Source: Aeromicrobium tamlense
GTDB lineage: Bacteria; Actinomycetota; Actinomycetes; Propionibacteriales; Nocardioidaceae
Direction: 5' to 3'
Assembly: GCF_013408555.1 (NCBI RefSeq)
Contig: NZ_JACBZN010000001.1
Span: forward strand, 2,542,001 to 2,606,000
DNA: 64,000 nt
Part shown: one piece after another, positions 1 through 9,150 of the stretch
Numbering within the stretch: position 1 is the stretch's first letter
Layout: every line of letters begins with the position of its first letter
Made by a program: the position numbers and the translations under genes
The notes under the pieces: generated by a model
The model's database searches: none
Told to the model about the DNA's origin: nothing
The model's input: the letters and a program-made list of their open reading frames with translations, nothing else

Positions 1-2773
1 ACTGCTTGCCCTGCTTGACGTCGTCGCGGAACGTGGGCGCGTAGAGCACGACACGGTCCTCGGGACGCAGGCCGAGACGGCGGCGGGTGACCTCGCCGAC
101 CTCCTTCGCATCGCGGGCCAGCACGTCGTTGCGCGGGTAGCCGGCCTCGAGGACGCGTCCCTCGTAGCGGAACGCCGAGCGGAACGCCTCCGTCGCGTAC
201 GGGCTCGGCGACAGCAGCATCGACCACGTGGCGGTCTTGGCCGAGACGCGCTCGAGGTAGCCCGGGGCGCGGCCCGTGGTGGAGACCGCGTCGTACTGCA
301 TCCGCTTGAGCGGGGTGCCATGCCACGTCTGGAGGTAGGTGGTGCCCTTCGCCGGCTTCACGACCGGGCCGAAGTTCTGGTTGTTGACCCAGTACCGGGC
401 GCGGGACAGGTGCCAGTGGAACGCGGGCGAGCCCGGCTCGACCTTGCGCGTCGTGACGTCGAGCGGACGGAAGGTGCTGCGGGTGCTCCACACGTAGCGG
501 AACGGGGCACCGCGACAGACCAGCTCCTCGTAGATCGCGCGCGGGCTGTCGGCGACGGCCCGGCCGGTGTCGCTCTCGAGGACCACGAGGTCGCGGCGTG
601 GCAGCATCCGGCCCACGGCCGCGATCGCCTTCATCGACGGCTGGAAGAGTCGGCCCTTGCGGAACGCGCGGTACGTGCGGCGGCCGTACGACGAGTCGCG
701 CAGACGCCACAGCGGCACCCACGCGGAGCGCGCGGTGCGGACGGACTCGAAGACCTGCTCGCTGTAGGAACCCGTGGCGGGCTCGAGGAACAGCGCGCTG
801 CGGCGGGCGTGCTCGGCGTCCTGCGGGAAGCCGGCGCGCCACGAGGCGACCACGGCCTCGGCGAGCGGCTCGACCTCGCGGAAGACGTCGCCCGGCAGGT
901 CGAGGTCGAGGTCGAGGTGGGACGGCCTCTTGCCGAGGAAGCGCTGCCGGTCGAACTGGTGGTAGAAGACCGGGCGGCCCTGGAAGCTGAAGTCGAAGCC
1001 CACCGAGGAGTAGTCGGTGACCATCGCCGCGTGGCTGCGCAGCAGGGTCTGCACGTCCACGTCGCCCTGGCGCAGGACGGTGGCGCCCTCGACGGCGAGC
1101 GCATCGCCGAAGAAGCGCATGTTCGGATGCAGGATCACCGTGACCGGCAGGCCCTCGGCGATCGCCTGCCGGATCGGCTCGGAGGTCAGGAAGGCGCGCC
1201 AGCGCTCCAGGAACTCGCTCTCCTCGAACGCGGCCGGGCGACTCAGCCAGTCGCGCCACGTGGGGATCACGAGGATGCCGCGCGGCGGCTGCTCCGTGGG
1301 CTCGAGGAGGCGGTCGAAGCGGCTCAGGCCCGTGACGCGCACCTGCTGCGGCCGGTACCGGAGGTCGTTGATCATCAGCTCGCGCTCGCGCGGGGAGCTG
1401 ACGTGGACGAAGTCGGTGTGGAACGCCGGGCTGAGGCGGCCGTACGTCTCGGCCATGTTCTTCGTGCCGAGCACGCCGTGCTGGAGGAACACGCGGTTGC
1501 CGCGCATCCACCGGACCGCGCGGCGGTCGGACGTGGCCAGCACGAAGCTCGCGTTGTGCGTCGTGACGAAGCGACGCGCCATGAAGCACGCGCGGATGTG
1601 CTCGCGGGAGCGCACCGTGACGACGTTCCCGAGCGGGTCGACGTTGGCGCGCTCGGGGCTGTCCTCGGTGATGACGTAGTAGGCCCGCCGGCCGGGGTGC
1701 TGCTGCCGGACCCAGCGGAAGAGGTGGAACCCGGCGTCCTGCGCCTTGTACGGGGTCTCCCCCACCACCCACACCGACGAGAACGCGCGGATCACGGTCC
1801 ACAGCGGGCCGAGCCGTCGCAGCCGCGTGAGGTAGCGGTGGGCGTCGCGGGTGAAGAGCTCGCGGGCGAACGACAGGTTCTTGGACTTGAAGGTCAGGAA
1901 CGGCACGAGGACCTGCGTGAAGCCCTCGTCCGAGCCCGTGAGCGGCTTCAGTCGGCGGAAGCCGCGCAGGTCGCCCGGCACGGCGAGACCGCGGCGCAGG
2001 GGCGTGCCGTCGTTGCCGTCCACGACCACGGCGATGTCGACCGACTGCTCGTTCGCGGGCATCCCGGCGGCCACGAGGGCAGTGACGTCGATGGCGCCCG
2101 CGATCGGGTGCGTGATCTCACGGCTCAGCGGATCGCGGGTGCCCGCGCCGACCTGCAGCGGCAGCCGGTGGGCGAACTCGGTGGCACGGACCGTGACCTC
2201 GAGCTCGGCGTTCCGACCGTCCGCGTGCATCGTGATCAGGTCGGCCTCGAACGCGAAGCCATGGGCCGAGCCGCGCACCGCGGTGACCTTCGTGAGGATC
2301 TTCGGGATGCGCTGCACGCCCACGCGGATCGACAGGTAGCCGTCGCGGGTGGCGTACCACCAGACCGGGCGCTCGCGGGTCTCGCCGATCTCGGAGACGA
2401 TCGCGGACCGGTCGCCCGGGCCCGCCGTGAGCCGGCGGGTGACCTTCTTGCCCGCGGCGCTCTTCAGGTGCAGCTGGACGTCGATCGAGTGGGAGCTGGT
2501 GGGCGCGCGGTCGGGCACGTCGGCCGTGACCGCGAACTCGGCGCGGCCGCTCGCGGGGACCTTGACCTTCGCGCCCCCGCCGCGGACCTGCAGCGTCACG
2601 GCGTCGACGACCATCCCGTCCCGGGCGGTGCCTGCGAGAGTGACCCGACCGTCGGCGTCCACCGCGACCCGGACCGCGTCGACGATCGGCGGGGCCGCGT
2701 CGTCGCCGCGGGTGACGGCACGCTTGACGCGGGCCAGTCGCGCCCTCAGGGCTGCGGGAATCCGTGGTGCCAC
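1..2773 (-). CDS. TagB/TagF-like CDP-glycerol glycerophosphotransferase family protein, C-terminus cut by window edge
   Basis: This family transfers polyol-phosphate units from CDP-polyols during wall teichoic acid synthesis at the cytoplasmic membrane. The visible 924 codons hold an N-terminal beta-rich region (about 1-370) and a first transferase domain. That domain has FLQHGVLGTKN near residue 431, ILVIPTWRDWL, and VTDYSSVGFDF near 588. A second domain begins with TYLQTWHGTPLKRMQ near 817 and LSPSPYATEAFRSAF, and is cut at VLYAPTFRDD. The tandem layout matches the 1109-residue paralogue at 21461-24790, so about 170 residues are missing. The GTG start at 2773 has a GGAGG Shine-Dalgarno sequence about 7 nt upstream. 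The gene is divergent from the acetyltransferase at 2873. The exact donor (glycerol, ribitol or other) cannot be read from sequence. Confidence 0.88.
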   Translation of the reverse strand, partial: MAPRIPAALRARLARVKRAVTRGDDAAPPIVDAVRVAVDADGRVTLAGTARDGMVVDAVTLQVRGGGAKVKVPASGRAEFAVTADVPDRAPTSSHSIDVQLHLKSAAGKKVTRRLTAGPGDRSAIVSEIGETRERPVWWYATRDGYLSIRVGVQRIPKILTKVTAVRGSAHGFAFEADLITMHADGRNAELEVTVRATEFAHRLPLQVGAGTRDPLSREITHPIAGAIDVTALVAAGMPANEQSVDIAVVVDGNDGTPLRRGLAVPGDLRGFRRLKPLTGSDEGFTQVLVPFLTFKSKNLSFARELFTRDAHRYLTRLRRLGPLWTVIRAFSSVWVVGETPYKAQDAGFHLFRWVRQQHPGRRAYYVITEDSPERANVDPLGNVVTVRSREHIRACFMARRFVTTHNASFVLATSDRRAVRWMRGNRVFLQHGVLGTKNMAETYGRLSPAFHTDFVHVSSPRERELMINDLRYRPQQVRVTGLSRFDRLLEPTEQPPRGILVIPTWRDWLSRPAAFEESEFLERWRAFLTSEPIRQAIAEGLPVTVILHPNMRFFGDALAVEGATVLRQGDVDVQTLLRSHAAMVTDYSSVGFDFSFQGRPVFYHQFDRQRFLGKRPSHLDLDLDLPGDVFREVEPLAEAVVASWRAGFPQDAEHARRSALFLEPATGSYSEQVFESVRTARSAWVPLWRLRDSSYGRRTYRAFRKGRLFQPSMKAIAAVGRMLPRRDLVVLESDTGRAVADSPRAIYEELVCRGAPFRYVWSTRSTFRPLDVTTRKVEPGSPAFHWHLSRARYWVNNQNFGPVVKPAKGTTYLQTWHGTPLKRMQYDAVSTTGRAPGYLERVSAKTATWSMLLSPSPYATEAFRSAFRYEGRVLEAGYPRNDVLARDAKEVGEVTRRRLGLRPEDRVVLYAPTFRDDVKQGKQ

Positions 2774-2860
2774 CTGGTCGCCTCCGCCTCTTCTCGGTCG
2801 TGTCTCCCGGGGCCGAACGGCCGGAGCCAAGTCAAGCACGACGGCGTCTGCCCGGAGCGA

Positions 2861-2866
2861 TAGCGT
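2861..2866 (+). promoter_or_regulatory. -10 box of leaderless-type promoter for the acetyltransferase at 2873
   Basis: TAGCGT lies exactly 6 nt before the ATG at 2873 and there is no Shine-Dalgarno sequence, which is the arrangement of leaderless actinobacterial transcripts. Confidence 0.6.
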
Positions 2867-2872
2867 GGCGCC

Positions 2873-3463
2873 ATGAGCGCCACCGTGAAGCCCACCGCCC
2901 AAGTCGACGACCGCGCCACGCTGGGGTCCGGCACCACCGTGTGGGAGCTCGCCCAGGTGCGCGAGAACGCCACGCTCGGCGAGCAGTGCATCGTCGGCCG
3001 CGGTGCCTACATCGGCTCGGGCGTGCAGATCGGCGACCGGGTCAAGATCCAGAACCACGCGCTCGTCTACGAGCCCGCGCAGGTCGCCGACGGCGTCTTC
3101 ATCGGCCCCGCCGCCGTGCTGACCAACGACGAGTTCCCGCGCGCGGTCGCCCCCGACGGCTCGCTCAAGTCCGGCGCCGACTGGACGCCCGTGGGCGTCA
3201 CGATCGACGAGGGCGCCTCGATCGGCGCGCGTGCCGTCTGCGTCGCCCCGGTGCGGATCGGCGCCTGGGCGCTCGTGGCCGCGGGTGCCGTCGTGACGAA
3301 GGACGTGCCCCCGCACGCGCTCGTGGTCGGCGTGCCGGCGCGACGCATCGCGTGGGTCGGCCGCGCCGGGCGCCCGCTCGACGACCAGGGCGACGGCACC
3401 TTCACGTGCCCCGAGACCGGCGAGACCTACCGCGAGACCGACGGGCGGCTCGCGCTGGCCTGA
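2873..3463 (+). CDS. wbpD: Hexapeptide-repeat UDP-sugar N-acetyltransferase (WbpD-like)
   Basis: 196 residues, almost all left-handed beta-helix hexapeptide repeats (for example IGSGVQIGDRVKIQNHALVYE, then GASIGARAVCVAPVRIGAWALVAAGAVV). It ends with a VVGVPARRIAWVG motif and a short zinc-ribbon-like tail. The sequence resembles WbpD, which acetylates the 3-amino group of UDP-2-acetamido-3-amino-2,3-dideoxyglucuronate. The other four enzymes of that route lie in the opposing operon at 3477-10250, which supports the assignment. The gene is divergent from the teichoic-acid-type transferase and convergent with the epimerase, 13 bp away. Substrate specificity is inferred from context. Confidence 0.85.
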   Translation: MSATVKPTAQVDDRATLGSGTTVWELAQVRENATLGEQCIVGRGAYIGSGVQIGDRVKIQNHALVYEPAQVADGVFIGPAAVLTNDEFPRAVAPDGSLKSGADWTPVGVTIDEGASIGARAVCVAPVRIGAWALVAAGAVVTKDVPPHALVVGVPARRIAWVGRAGRPLDDQGDGTFTCPETGETYRETDGRLALA

Positions 3464-3476
3464 AGGCCCACCCCGC

Positions 3477-4532
3477 TCAGCGGCTGAGGGCCTCCACGAC
3501 GCGCTGGGCGGCGCGGCCGTCGCCGTAGGGCGTGGCGTCCGTGGGCTGCGGGTCGAGGCTGGCCAGGGCCCACGCGATCGTGCGCGGGTCGGACGCCAGC
3601 ACGTTCCAGCCCAGCTCCACCGTCTCGACCCACTCGGTCTCGGTGCGCACGGTGACGCACGGGACCCGCAGCAGGAAGGCCTCCTTCTGCAGGCCTCCCG
3701 AGTCGGTGATCACCGAGTGCGCGCCTGCCGCAGCGGCCACGAGGCGTCCGTACGGCAGCGGCTCGTGCACGCGCACCGAGCCCTGCTCGAGCACGATGCC
3801 GAAGTCGGCGCAGCGCTGCACGAGGCGCGGGTGCGCCAACAGCACGACCGGACGCTCCAGGCCCTGCAGGCCCTCGACGATCGCGCGCAGGCGCTCGGGG
3901 TCGTCGGTGTTCTCGGCCCGGTGGATCGTGGAGACGTGGTACTCCCCCGGCGTGACGCCGAGGTCGGGGATCTCGAGCTCGCCGGAGTCGATCCGGCGCT
4001 TGATGCCCGTCAGCACGTCGGTCATGACGTCGCCGACGAGCACGGAGCGCTCGGCGAGACCCTCGGTGGCGAGGTGCGCCATGGCCTGCTCGGTGGGCGC
4101 CAGCAGCAGGTCGGCGGCGTGATCGGTCAGAACGCGGTTGTGCTCCTCGGGCATCGCGCGGTTGAACGACCGCAGCCCGGCCTCGAGGTGCGCGAGCGGG
4201 ACCTGCAGCTTCGCGGCGCTGACCGCTCCGGCCAGCGTGGAGTTCGTGTCGCCGTAGACCAGGACCCAGTCGGGACGGTGCTCGAGGATGACGTCGTCCA
4301 TCCGCGCGAGCATCGCGCCGGTCTGGGCGCCGTGGCCGGCCGAGCCGATCTCGAGGTTCACGTCGGGCTCGGCGATGTCGAGCTCGCGGAAGAACTCGCC
4401 CGACATCCGCTCGTCGTAGTGCTGGCCGGTGTGCACGATGACGTGCTCGACGCCGGCCGCGCGGAACGCGTGGTCGATGGGCGCCAGCTTCACGAACTGC
4501 GGGCGGGCCCCGACGATGCTGAGGACCTTCAC
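3477..4532 (-). CDS. wbpI: UDP-N-acetylglucosamine 2-epimerase family (WecB/WbpI-like)
   Basis: This is a non-hydrolysing UDP-HexNAc 2-epimerase of about 351 residues, the usual length. It starts KVLSIVGARPQFVKLAPID and carries VHTGQHYDERMSGEFF, VYGDTNSTLAG, HLEAGLRSFNRAMPEEHNR and the ITDSGGLQKEAFLLRVPC active-site region. The GTG start at 4532 is preferred because it directly follows the dehydrogenase stop (4534-4536) and places the GARPQF motif correctly; an upstream ATG at 4562 would overlap the neighbour. It is last in the leftward operon. It could make UDP-ManNAc (WecB) or convert UDP-GlcNAc3NAcA to the manno form (WbpI); the surrounding pathway favours WbpI. Confidence 0.88.
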   Translation of the reverse strand: MKVLSIVGARPQFVKLAPIDHAFRAAGVEHVIVHTGQHYDERMSGEFFRELDIAEPDVNLEIGSAGHGAQTGAMLARMDDVILEHRPDWVLVYGDTNSTLAGAVSAAKLQVPLAHLEAGLRSFNRAMPEEHNRVLTDHAADLLLAPTEQAMAHLATEGLAERSVLVGDVMTDVLTGIKRRIDSGELEIPDLGVTPGEYHVSTIHRAENTDDPERLRAIVEGLQGLERPVVLLAHPRLVQRCADFGIVLEQGSVRVHEPLPYGRLVAAAAGAHSVITDSGGLQKEAFLLRVPCVTVRTETEWVETVELGWNVLASDPRTIAWALASLDPQPTDATPYGDGRAAQRVVEALSR

Positions 4533-4533
4533 G

Positions 4534-5817
4534 TCAGCCGCCGATGACGACGCGGCGGACACCGGTCCAGCGCTCGGGATCGGTGACGCGGCGGCCGTCG
4601 ACGATGACCTCGACGCCCGGGAAGTCCGAGGCCGCGAGCTCGCGGTACTCCGCGTGGTCGGCCTGGACGACGATCGCGTCGACGGGCTCGCCGTCGTACG
4701 CGGGCAGCTTGAGCGCCTCGAGCTCCTCGGGCTTGTACATCGGGTCGCTGACGTGGACCTCGGCGCCGCGGGCGCGCAGCTCGTCGACCGTGCCGAAGAC
4801 GCCGGAGAACGCCGTCTCCTTCACACCGCCGCGGTAGGAGGCGCCGAGCACCAGGACGCGCTTGCCGGTGAGGTCGCCCGCGGCGGCCGCCAGCAGGTCG
4901 ACCGCGTAGGCGGGCATCGCGGCGTTGGCCTCGCGGGCCGAGCGCACGACGGTGGCGTCGGGGTCGTTCCACAGGTACAGCCGCGGATAGACCGGGATGC
5001 AGTGGCCGCCGACGGCGATGCCCGGCAGGTGGATGTGGCTGAACGGCTGACTGTTGCAGGCCTCGATGACCTTGAGCACGTCGATGCCGTGCTGGTCGGA
5101 GAAGCGGGCGAACTGGTTGGCCAGGCCGATGTTGACGTCGCGGTACGTGGTCTCGGCGAGCTTCGCCAGCTCGGCGGCCTCGGCGGTGCCCATGTCCCAG
5201 ACGCCGTTCGGGCGGGGCAGGTCCTGGCGCTCGTCGAAGTCCAGCACGGTCTCGTAGAACTCGACGGCCTTGGCCGTGGCGGCCTCGTCGAGTCCGCCGA
5301 CCAGCTTGGGGTACTTGCGCAGGTCGGCGAAGACGCGACCGGTGAGCACGCGCTCGGGGCTGAAGACGAGGTGGAAGTCCTGGCCGGCGGTCAGGCCCGA
5401 GCCATCCTGCAGCATCGGCGCCCAGCGGGTGCGGGTGGTGCCGACCGGGAGGGTCGTCTCGTAGATGACGGTGGTGCCGGGCTTGAGGCCGCGCGCGATG
5501 TCCTGCGTGGCCGAGTCCATCCAGCCGAAGTCGGGCGTGCCGTCGGCGCCGACGAACAGCGGCACGACGATGACGACGAACTCCGACTGCGAGACGGCGT
5601 CGGCGGTGTCGGTGGTGGCGACGAGGTGGCCGGAGCCGACGACCTCGGCCAGCTTCTCGGCGAGGTGGGCCTCGCCGGGGAAGGGCTCGGTGCCGGCGTT
5701 CACCGTCTCGACGACGGTGGGGCTGACGTCGGCGCCGAACACCTTCTGGCCCTTCGAGGCGAACTGGACGGCCAGCGGGAGGCCGATCTTGCCCAGTCCG
5801 ACGACGGTGATGTTCAT
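4534..5817 (-). CDS. wbpA: Nucleotide-sugar 6-dehydrogenase (UDP-GlcNAc/ManNAc 6-dehydrogenase, WbpA-like)
   Basis: NAD-dependent four-electron oxidation of a UDP-sugar C6 alcohol to the uronate. The 427-residue protein has the N-terminal Rossmann motif VVGLGKIGLPLA, the ETTLPVGTTR loop, the central dimerisation domain, and the catalytic cysteine in GGHCIPVYPR. The C-terminal UDP-binding domain includes VLVLGASYRGGVKETAFS. The ATG at 5817 overlaps the stop of the upstream glycosyltransferase by 4 nt, implying translational coupling. Within the cluster it fits step one of UDP-ManNAc3NAcA synthesis (UDP-GlcNAc to UDP-GlcNAcA). A UDP-ManNAc dehydrogenase role is the alternative. Confidence 0.9.
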   Translation of the reverse strand: MNITVVGLGKIGLPLAVQFASKGQKVFGADVSPTVVETVNAGTEPFPGEAHLAEKLAEVVGSGHLVATTDTADAVSQSEFVVIVVPLFVGADGTPDFGWMDSATQDIARGLKPGTTVIYETTLPVGTTRTRWAPMLQDGSGLTAGQDFHLVFSPERVLTGRVFADLRKYPKLVGGLDEAATAKAVEFYETVLDFDERQDLPRPNGVWDMGTAEAAELAKLAETTYRDVNIGLANQFARFSDQHGIDVLKVIEACNSQPFSHIHLPGIAVGGHCIPVYPRLYLWNDPDATVVRSAREANAAMPAYAVDLLAAAAGDLTGKRVLVLGASYRGGVKETAFSGVFGTVDELRARGAEVHVSDPMYKPEELEALKLPAYDGEPVDAIVVQADHAEYRELAASDFPGVEVIVDGRRVTDPERWTGVRRVVIGG

Positions 5818-6653
5818 GGGGTTCCTTCGAGGGTGGGGGTCGGGGCCGCGCCGTAGGCGGCGGCGAGGGTCTGCGGGTCGCGGGCCTTGACCGTGGCGTC
5901 GGCGCGGTGGCCGTACTCGGCGACCAGCAGCGGGCGCGCCTGGGCGGCCCACGGACGCTTCGGCTTCTTCTCGCCGGTGCGGTCCCACACGACGCGGACC
6001 GGGTGGTCGATCCGGGCGGCGGCCCGCACGGCGACGGACATCATCACGGGGCCCTCGGCGTGGATCACGTCGGGCGCGAGCTCGTCGAGGGCGGGACCGA
6101 GGTGCAGCTCGGGATCGAGCAGCGCGGGGTCGAGGCGTGCCCACGCGTGCTGACGCGACGTGGTGCGCCACAGGCGGCGGGCCGCGCGGTCGACGGGACG
6201 GCGACGGCCCTTGCGGACCTTGTAGGCCTCGCGGGTGGCCTCGGTGCGCTCGGCGACCCAGCGGCGCTCGGCGCGCGCCAGGAAGAGGCGAGCGCGCGGG
6301 ACGAGGGGCACCTTGGTGTTGCCACTCTTCACGTAGGCGACGTCGCGCTGGAACATGGACTCGCTGACGCGCGCCTGCGCCGCGGCCTGGCGGACGCCGG
6401 CCTTCAGCAGGGTGCGGTAGCCCAGCGGCTTGGTCCAGCGCGGCGAGCGCGCACCGTGACGGCCGGCACCGAGCCACTTCGGCACTGGCACCGTGGAGAC
6501 GGCAACGTCGTCGACGAGCAGCGGCCCGCCCTCGAGGGCGTCGCCCTTGGCCAGCACGTGCACCTCGAACCCGAGGTCGCGCAGGGCGGTGACGTGGGCG
6601 CCGAGGGGCTCGGCGGCGGTGTCGCGCAGGACGACGACGCGCAGGGCGCTCAT
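5814..6653 (-). CDS. Short glycosyltransferase-family protein containing only the N-terminal GT-B-like half
   Basis: 279 residues. The N-terminus (RVVVLRDTAAEPLGAHVTALRDLGFEVHVLAKGD) and the segment DVIHAEGPVMMSVAVRAA...VRVVWDRTGEK align by eye with the first half of the adjacent GT4-type protein (6650-8164; DLIHANDFRMLFVAARA...VKLVWDAHEF). It also has the same charged, arginine-rich middle insert. It then stops without the C-terminal nucleotide-sugar-binding domain. Start and stop overlap both neighbours by 4 nt, so it is an intact operon member and not obvious sequence debris. It may be a non-catalytic partner of the neighbouring transferase; function is not established. Confidence 0.75.
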   Translation of the reverse strand: MSALRVVVLRDTAAEPLGAHVTALRDLGFEVHVLAKGDALEGGPLLVDDVAVSTVPVPKWLGAGRHGARSPRWTKPLGYRTLLKAGVRQAAAQARVSESMFQRDVAYVKSGNTKVPLVPRARLFLARAERRWVAERTEATREAYKVRKGRRRPVDRAARRLWRTTSRQHAWARLDPALLDPELHLGPALDELAPDVIHAEGPVMMSVAVRAAARIDHPVRVVWDRTGEKKPKRPWAAQARPLLVAEYGHRADATVKARDPQTLAAAYGAAPTPTLEGTP

Positions 6654-8164
6654 GCGGTGGCTCCGATCACGGCGGGGTCGAAGCCGACCAGGTCGCGGTA
6701 GACCTCGTGCATCGCGTCGGCCTGGTGCTCCCAGGTCCACGCGTCGAGCAGGCCGGGCTGGTCGTAGGCCGCGACGTAGCGCTCGCGGTCGGCCAGCACG
6801 GCACGGACGGCGCGGACGAAGTCGTCGACGTCGCCGACGCGGAAGACCTCGCCCTGGCCCGTGCGGCGGATCGTCTCGGCCATGAACCTCACGTCGCTGC
6901 CCACGATCGGCAGGCGGGCCTGCGAGTACTCGTAGAACTTCGTGGCGAGCGAGATCTCGTGGTTCATCATGTGGATCAGCGAGTGCACGCCCAGCGTGGC
7001 CGACGACAGGTACGGCACGATCTGCTCGACCGGCACGTAGGGCAGGATGTGCAGCCGCTCGGCGGCGCCCAGCTCGGCGGCACGCTCCTGGAGCCCGAGC
7101 ACGACCGGCGAGTCGGGCTGGCCGACGACGAGCGCGACGTGCAGGTCGGGCAGGTGGCCGAGGGACTCGATGACCACGCCGACGCCGCGGTTGGGGTCGA
7201 CGTAGCCGCTGTAGACGATGAGCGGGACCTCGTCGGCCAGGCCGCAGCGGGCGCGGACGCTGGGCGCCTCGGGCGGCGGGTCCTGGACGATCGGCGTGTT
7301 GAGCACGATCGTGGGGCGCTCGGGCAGGCCGTGGTGCTCCTGCAGCAGGTCGGCGATCGGGTCGCTGACGGTGAGCACGGCGTCGGCATACTGCGCGTGC
7401 TCGGCCTCGAGCTGCTGCAGCGACGGGATCCAGCGCGGGTGCGCGGTGGCGTGCTCGACGCCGGGCATGAACTCGTGCGCGTCCCACACCAGCTTCACGT
7501 CGCGGCCGGCGGCGCGGGCGCGGAACGTGGCGCGCGCGGCGACGAACAGCATGCGGAAGTCGTTGGCGTGGATGAGGTCGGGCCGCAGCCGGTCGATCGC
7601 CGGCGCGAACGCCTCGTCCCACGACTCGATGTTGGGGTCGAGGTGGTTCCAGGACTTCGTGCCGAGGACCTTCATCCACGCGGCGGTGCTCAGGCGGTCG
7701 ACCAGGCCGTGCATGCGGTGGCGCTTGCGGCGCACCTCGATCGTGCGCTCTCGACGGAAGCCGCGCCACGACGCGAGGGCCCGGTTGGCGGCGATGCGGG
7801 CCGACAGGACGACGCGCCCGGGGCCCGACGCGCTGCGGCGGCGGTCCTCCAGGACACGCGCCTGCGCCTCGCACCAGCCGAACAGCTGGTTGGCCCGCGC
7901 GCCCGTGCGGTACGCCAGCGGGTCGCGCCAGCGCGGCGACCGCGCGAGGTGCGCGCGCTCGATCCGCTCGGGGCGGTAGTCGACGAGCTCGACCGTGGCG
8001 TCGCCGACCTTCCACGGAGGGATGACGTCCTCGGTGCGGTTGATGCCCAGGAGCGTGACCTCCCAGCCGCGCTCGGCCATGGAGCGCGCCTGCTTCTGCA
8101 CCCGCGAGTCGCGACGCACGTCGTTGTCGACGAGCATCACGACCTTGTTCGGCTGGCCGCTCAC
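6650..8164 (-). CDS. GT4-type (GT-B fold) glycosyltransferase
   Basis: 504 residues. The N-terminal acceptor domain begins KVVMLVDNDVRRDSRVQKQARSM and is interrupted by a long basic helical insert (about 90-180). DLIHANDF and VWDAHEFMPG follow. The C-terminal donor domain starts at IVYSGYVDPNRGVGVVIESL and ends with the family's E-rich motif region (NHEISLATKFYEYSQARLPIVGSDV). It is probably a membrane-associated transferase adding a sugar to a lipid-linked envelope glycan; donor and acceptor are unknown. The GTG start at 8164 overlaps the upstream stop (GTGA). A shorter paralogue follows directly downstream. Confidence 0.85.
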   Translation of the reverse strand: MSGQPNKVVMLVDNDVRRDSRVQKQARSMAERGWEVTLLGINRTEDVIPPWKVGDATVELVDYRPERIERAHLARSPRWRDPLAYRTGARANQLFGWCEAQARVLEDRRRSASGPGRVVLSARIAANRALASWRGFRRERTIEVRRKRHRMHGLVDRLSTAAWMKVLGTKSWNHLDPNIESWDEAFAPAIDRLRPDLIHANDFRMLFVAARATFRARAAGRDVKLVWDAHEFMPGVEHATAHPRWIPSLQQLEAEHAQYADAVLTVSDPIADLLQEHHGLPERPTIVLNTPIVQDPPPEAPSVRARCGLADEVPLIVYSGYVDPNRGVGVVIESLGHLPDLHVALVVGQPDSPVVLGLQERAAELGAAERLHILPYVPVEQIVPYLSSATLGVHSLIHMMNHEISLATKFYEYSQARLPIVGSDVRFMAETIRRTGQGEVFRVGDVDDFVRAVRAVLADRERYVAAYDQPGLLDAWTWEHQADAMHEVYRDLVGFDPAVIGATA

Positions 8165-9150
8165 GCCAGATCGACCCGCTGACCGCCTCCGTCGGCGGAG
8201 TCGATCATCGCCTGCGCCACCTCGACGGTGCGGCGGCCCTGCGCGAGGGTGACGATGTCGGTGTCCTGACCGAGGACGGCATCGCGGAACGTCTCGTGCT
8301 CCACCAGCAGCGGCTCGCGCTTGGGGATCGCGAAGCGCGTGACGTCGCCCTCGGCGACGCCCCGGAAGGCGCTCAGCGCGTCCCAGTCGAGCGCGACGGT
8401 GGCGTTGCGGTGGAACGTCAGGTCGGCGGTGAGGGTGTCGGCCACGTAGGCGCCGCGCTCGCCGGTGATGACGGTGCAGCGCTCCTTCATCGGGCTGAGC
8501 CAGTTCACCAGGTGGCTGACGATGATGTCGCCCGACAGCGTGCCGACGGCGGCGACCATGTCCTCGTGCGGCCGGCCGCTCTTGGTGACGGTGCGCGCGC
8601 TGATGTCGAGGTAGGACTCGCCGGTGACGAACGACGCGATGTCGATGTCGTGCGTGGCGAGATCCTTGACGACGCCCACGTCGGCGATGCGGTGCGGGAA
8701 CGGGCCCTGGCGGCGGGTGACGACCTGGTAGATCTGGCCGAGCTCGCCCTCCTCCAGCTTGGCGCGCAGCGCCTGCAGCGAGGGGTTGTAGCGCTCGATG
8801 TGGCCGACGCCGCCGACCAGGCCGGCGTCGCCGAACGCCTTCTCGAGACGGGCGGCGCCCTCGACCGTGGAGGCCAGCGGCTTCTCGATCAGCGCGTGGA
8901 CGCCGGCGGACGCGAGCGCCAGGCCGACCTCCTCGTGCAGGCTCGTGGGGCACGCGACGACCGCGTAGTCGATGCCGAGCGCGATGAGCGACTCGACGTC
9001 GGGCACGACGTCGGCGCCGAACAGGCCGGCCTCGAGGGCGGGGTCGCTGATCGCGACGAAGTCGACGCCGTCGAGCTGGCCGAGGATCCGCGCGTGGTTG
9101 CGACCCATCGCGCCGGCACCGATGAGGCCGGCGCGCAGCGGGGCGCTCAC
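8161..9150 (-). CDS. wbpB: Gfo/Idh/MocA oxidoreductase, probable UDP-GlcNAcA 3-dehydrogenase (WbpB-like)
   Basis: 329 residues with N-terminal Rossmann motif GLIGAGAMGRNHARIL and the family signature ALIEKPLAS near residue 85-90. The C-terminal alpha/beta domain has GVGHIERYNPSLQALR and DLATHDIDIASFVTGE. In the Wbp pathway this enzyme oxidises C3 of UDP-GlcNAcA to give the 3-keto sugar for transamination. The next gene downstream of its start (9147-10250) is the matching aminotransferase, overlapping by 4 nt. The family is broad, so the substrate is assigned from context. Confidence 0.85.
   Translation of the reverse strand: MSAPLRAGLIGAGAMGRNHARILGQLDGVDFVAISDPALEAGLFGADVVPDVESLIALGIDYAVVACPTSLHEEVGLALASAGVHALIEKPLASTVEGAARLEKAFGDAGLVGGVGHIERYNPSLQALRAKLEEGELGQIYQVVTRRQGPFPHRIADVGVVKDLATHDIDIASFVTGESYLDISARTVTKSGRPHEDMVAAVGTLSGDIIVSHLVNWLSPMKERCTVITGERGAYVADTLTADLTFHRNATVALDWDALSAFRGVAEGDVTRFAIPKREPLLVEHETFRDAVLGQDTDIVTLAQGRRTVEVAQAMIDSADGGGQRVDLA

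Noticed and set aside
896-921. Short GGTCGA tandem repeat
   Set aside because: It encodes an alternating Leu-Asp run inside the TagB-like protein and is explained by codon bias.
320-2863. Open frame of 847 codons on the plus strand
   Set aside because: Antisense to a clear tandem TagB-like protein; composition is low-complexity and without motifs.
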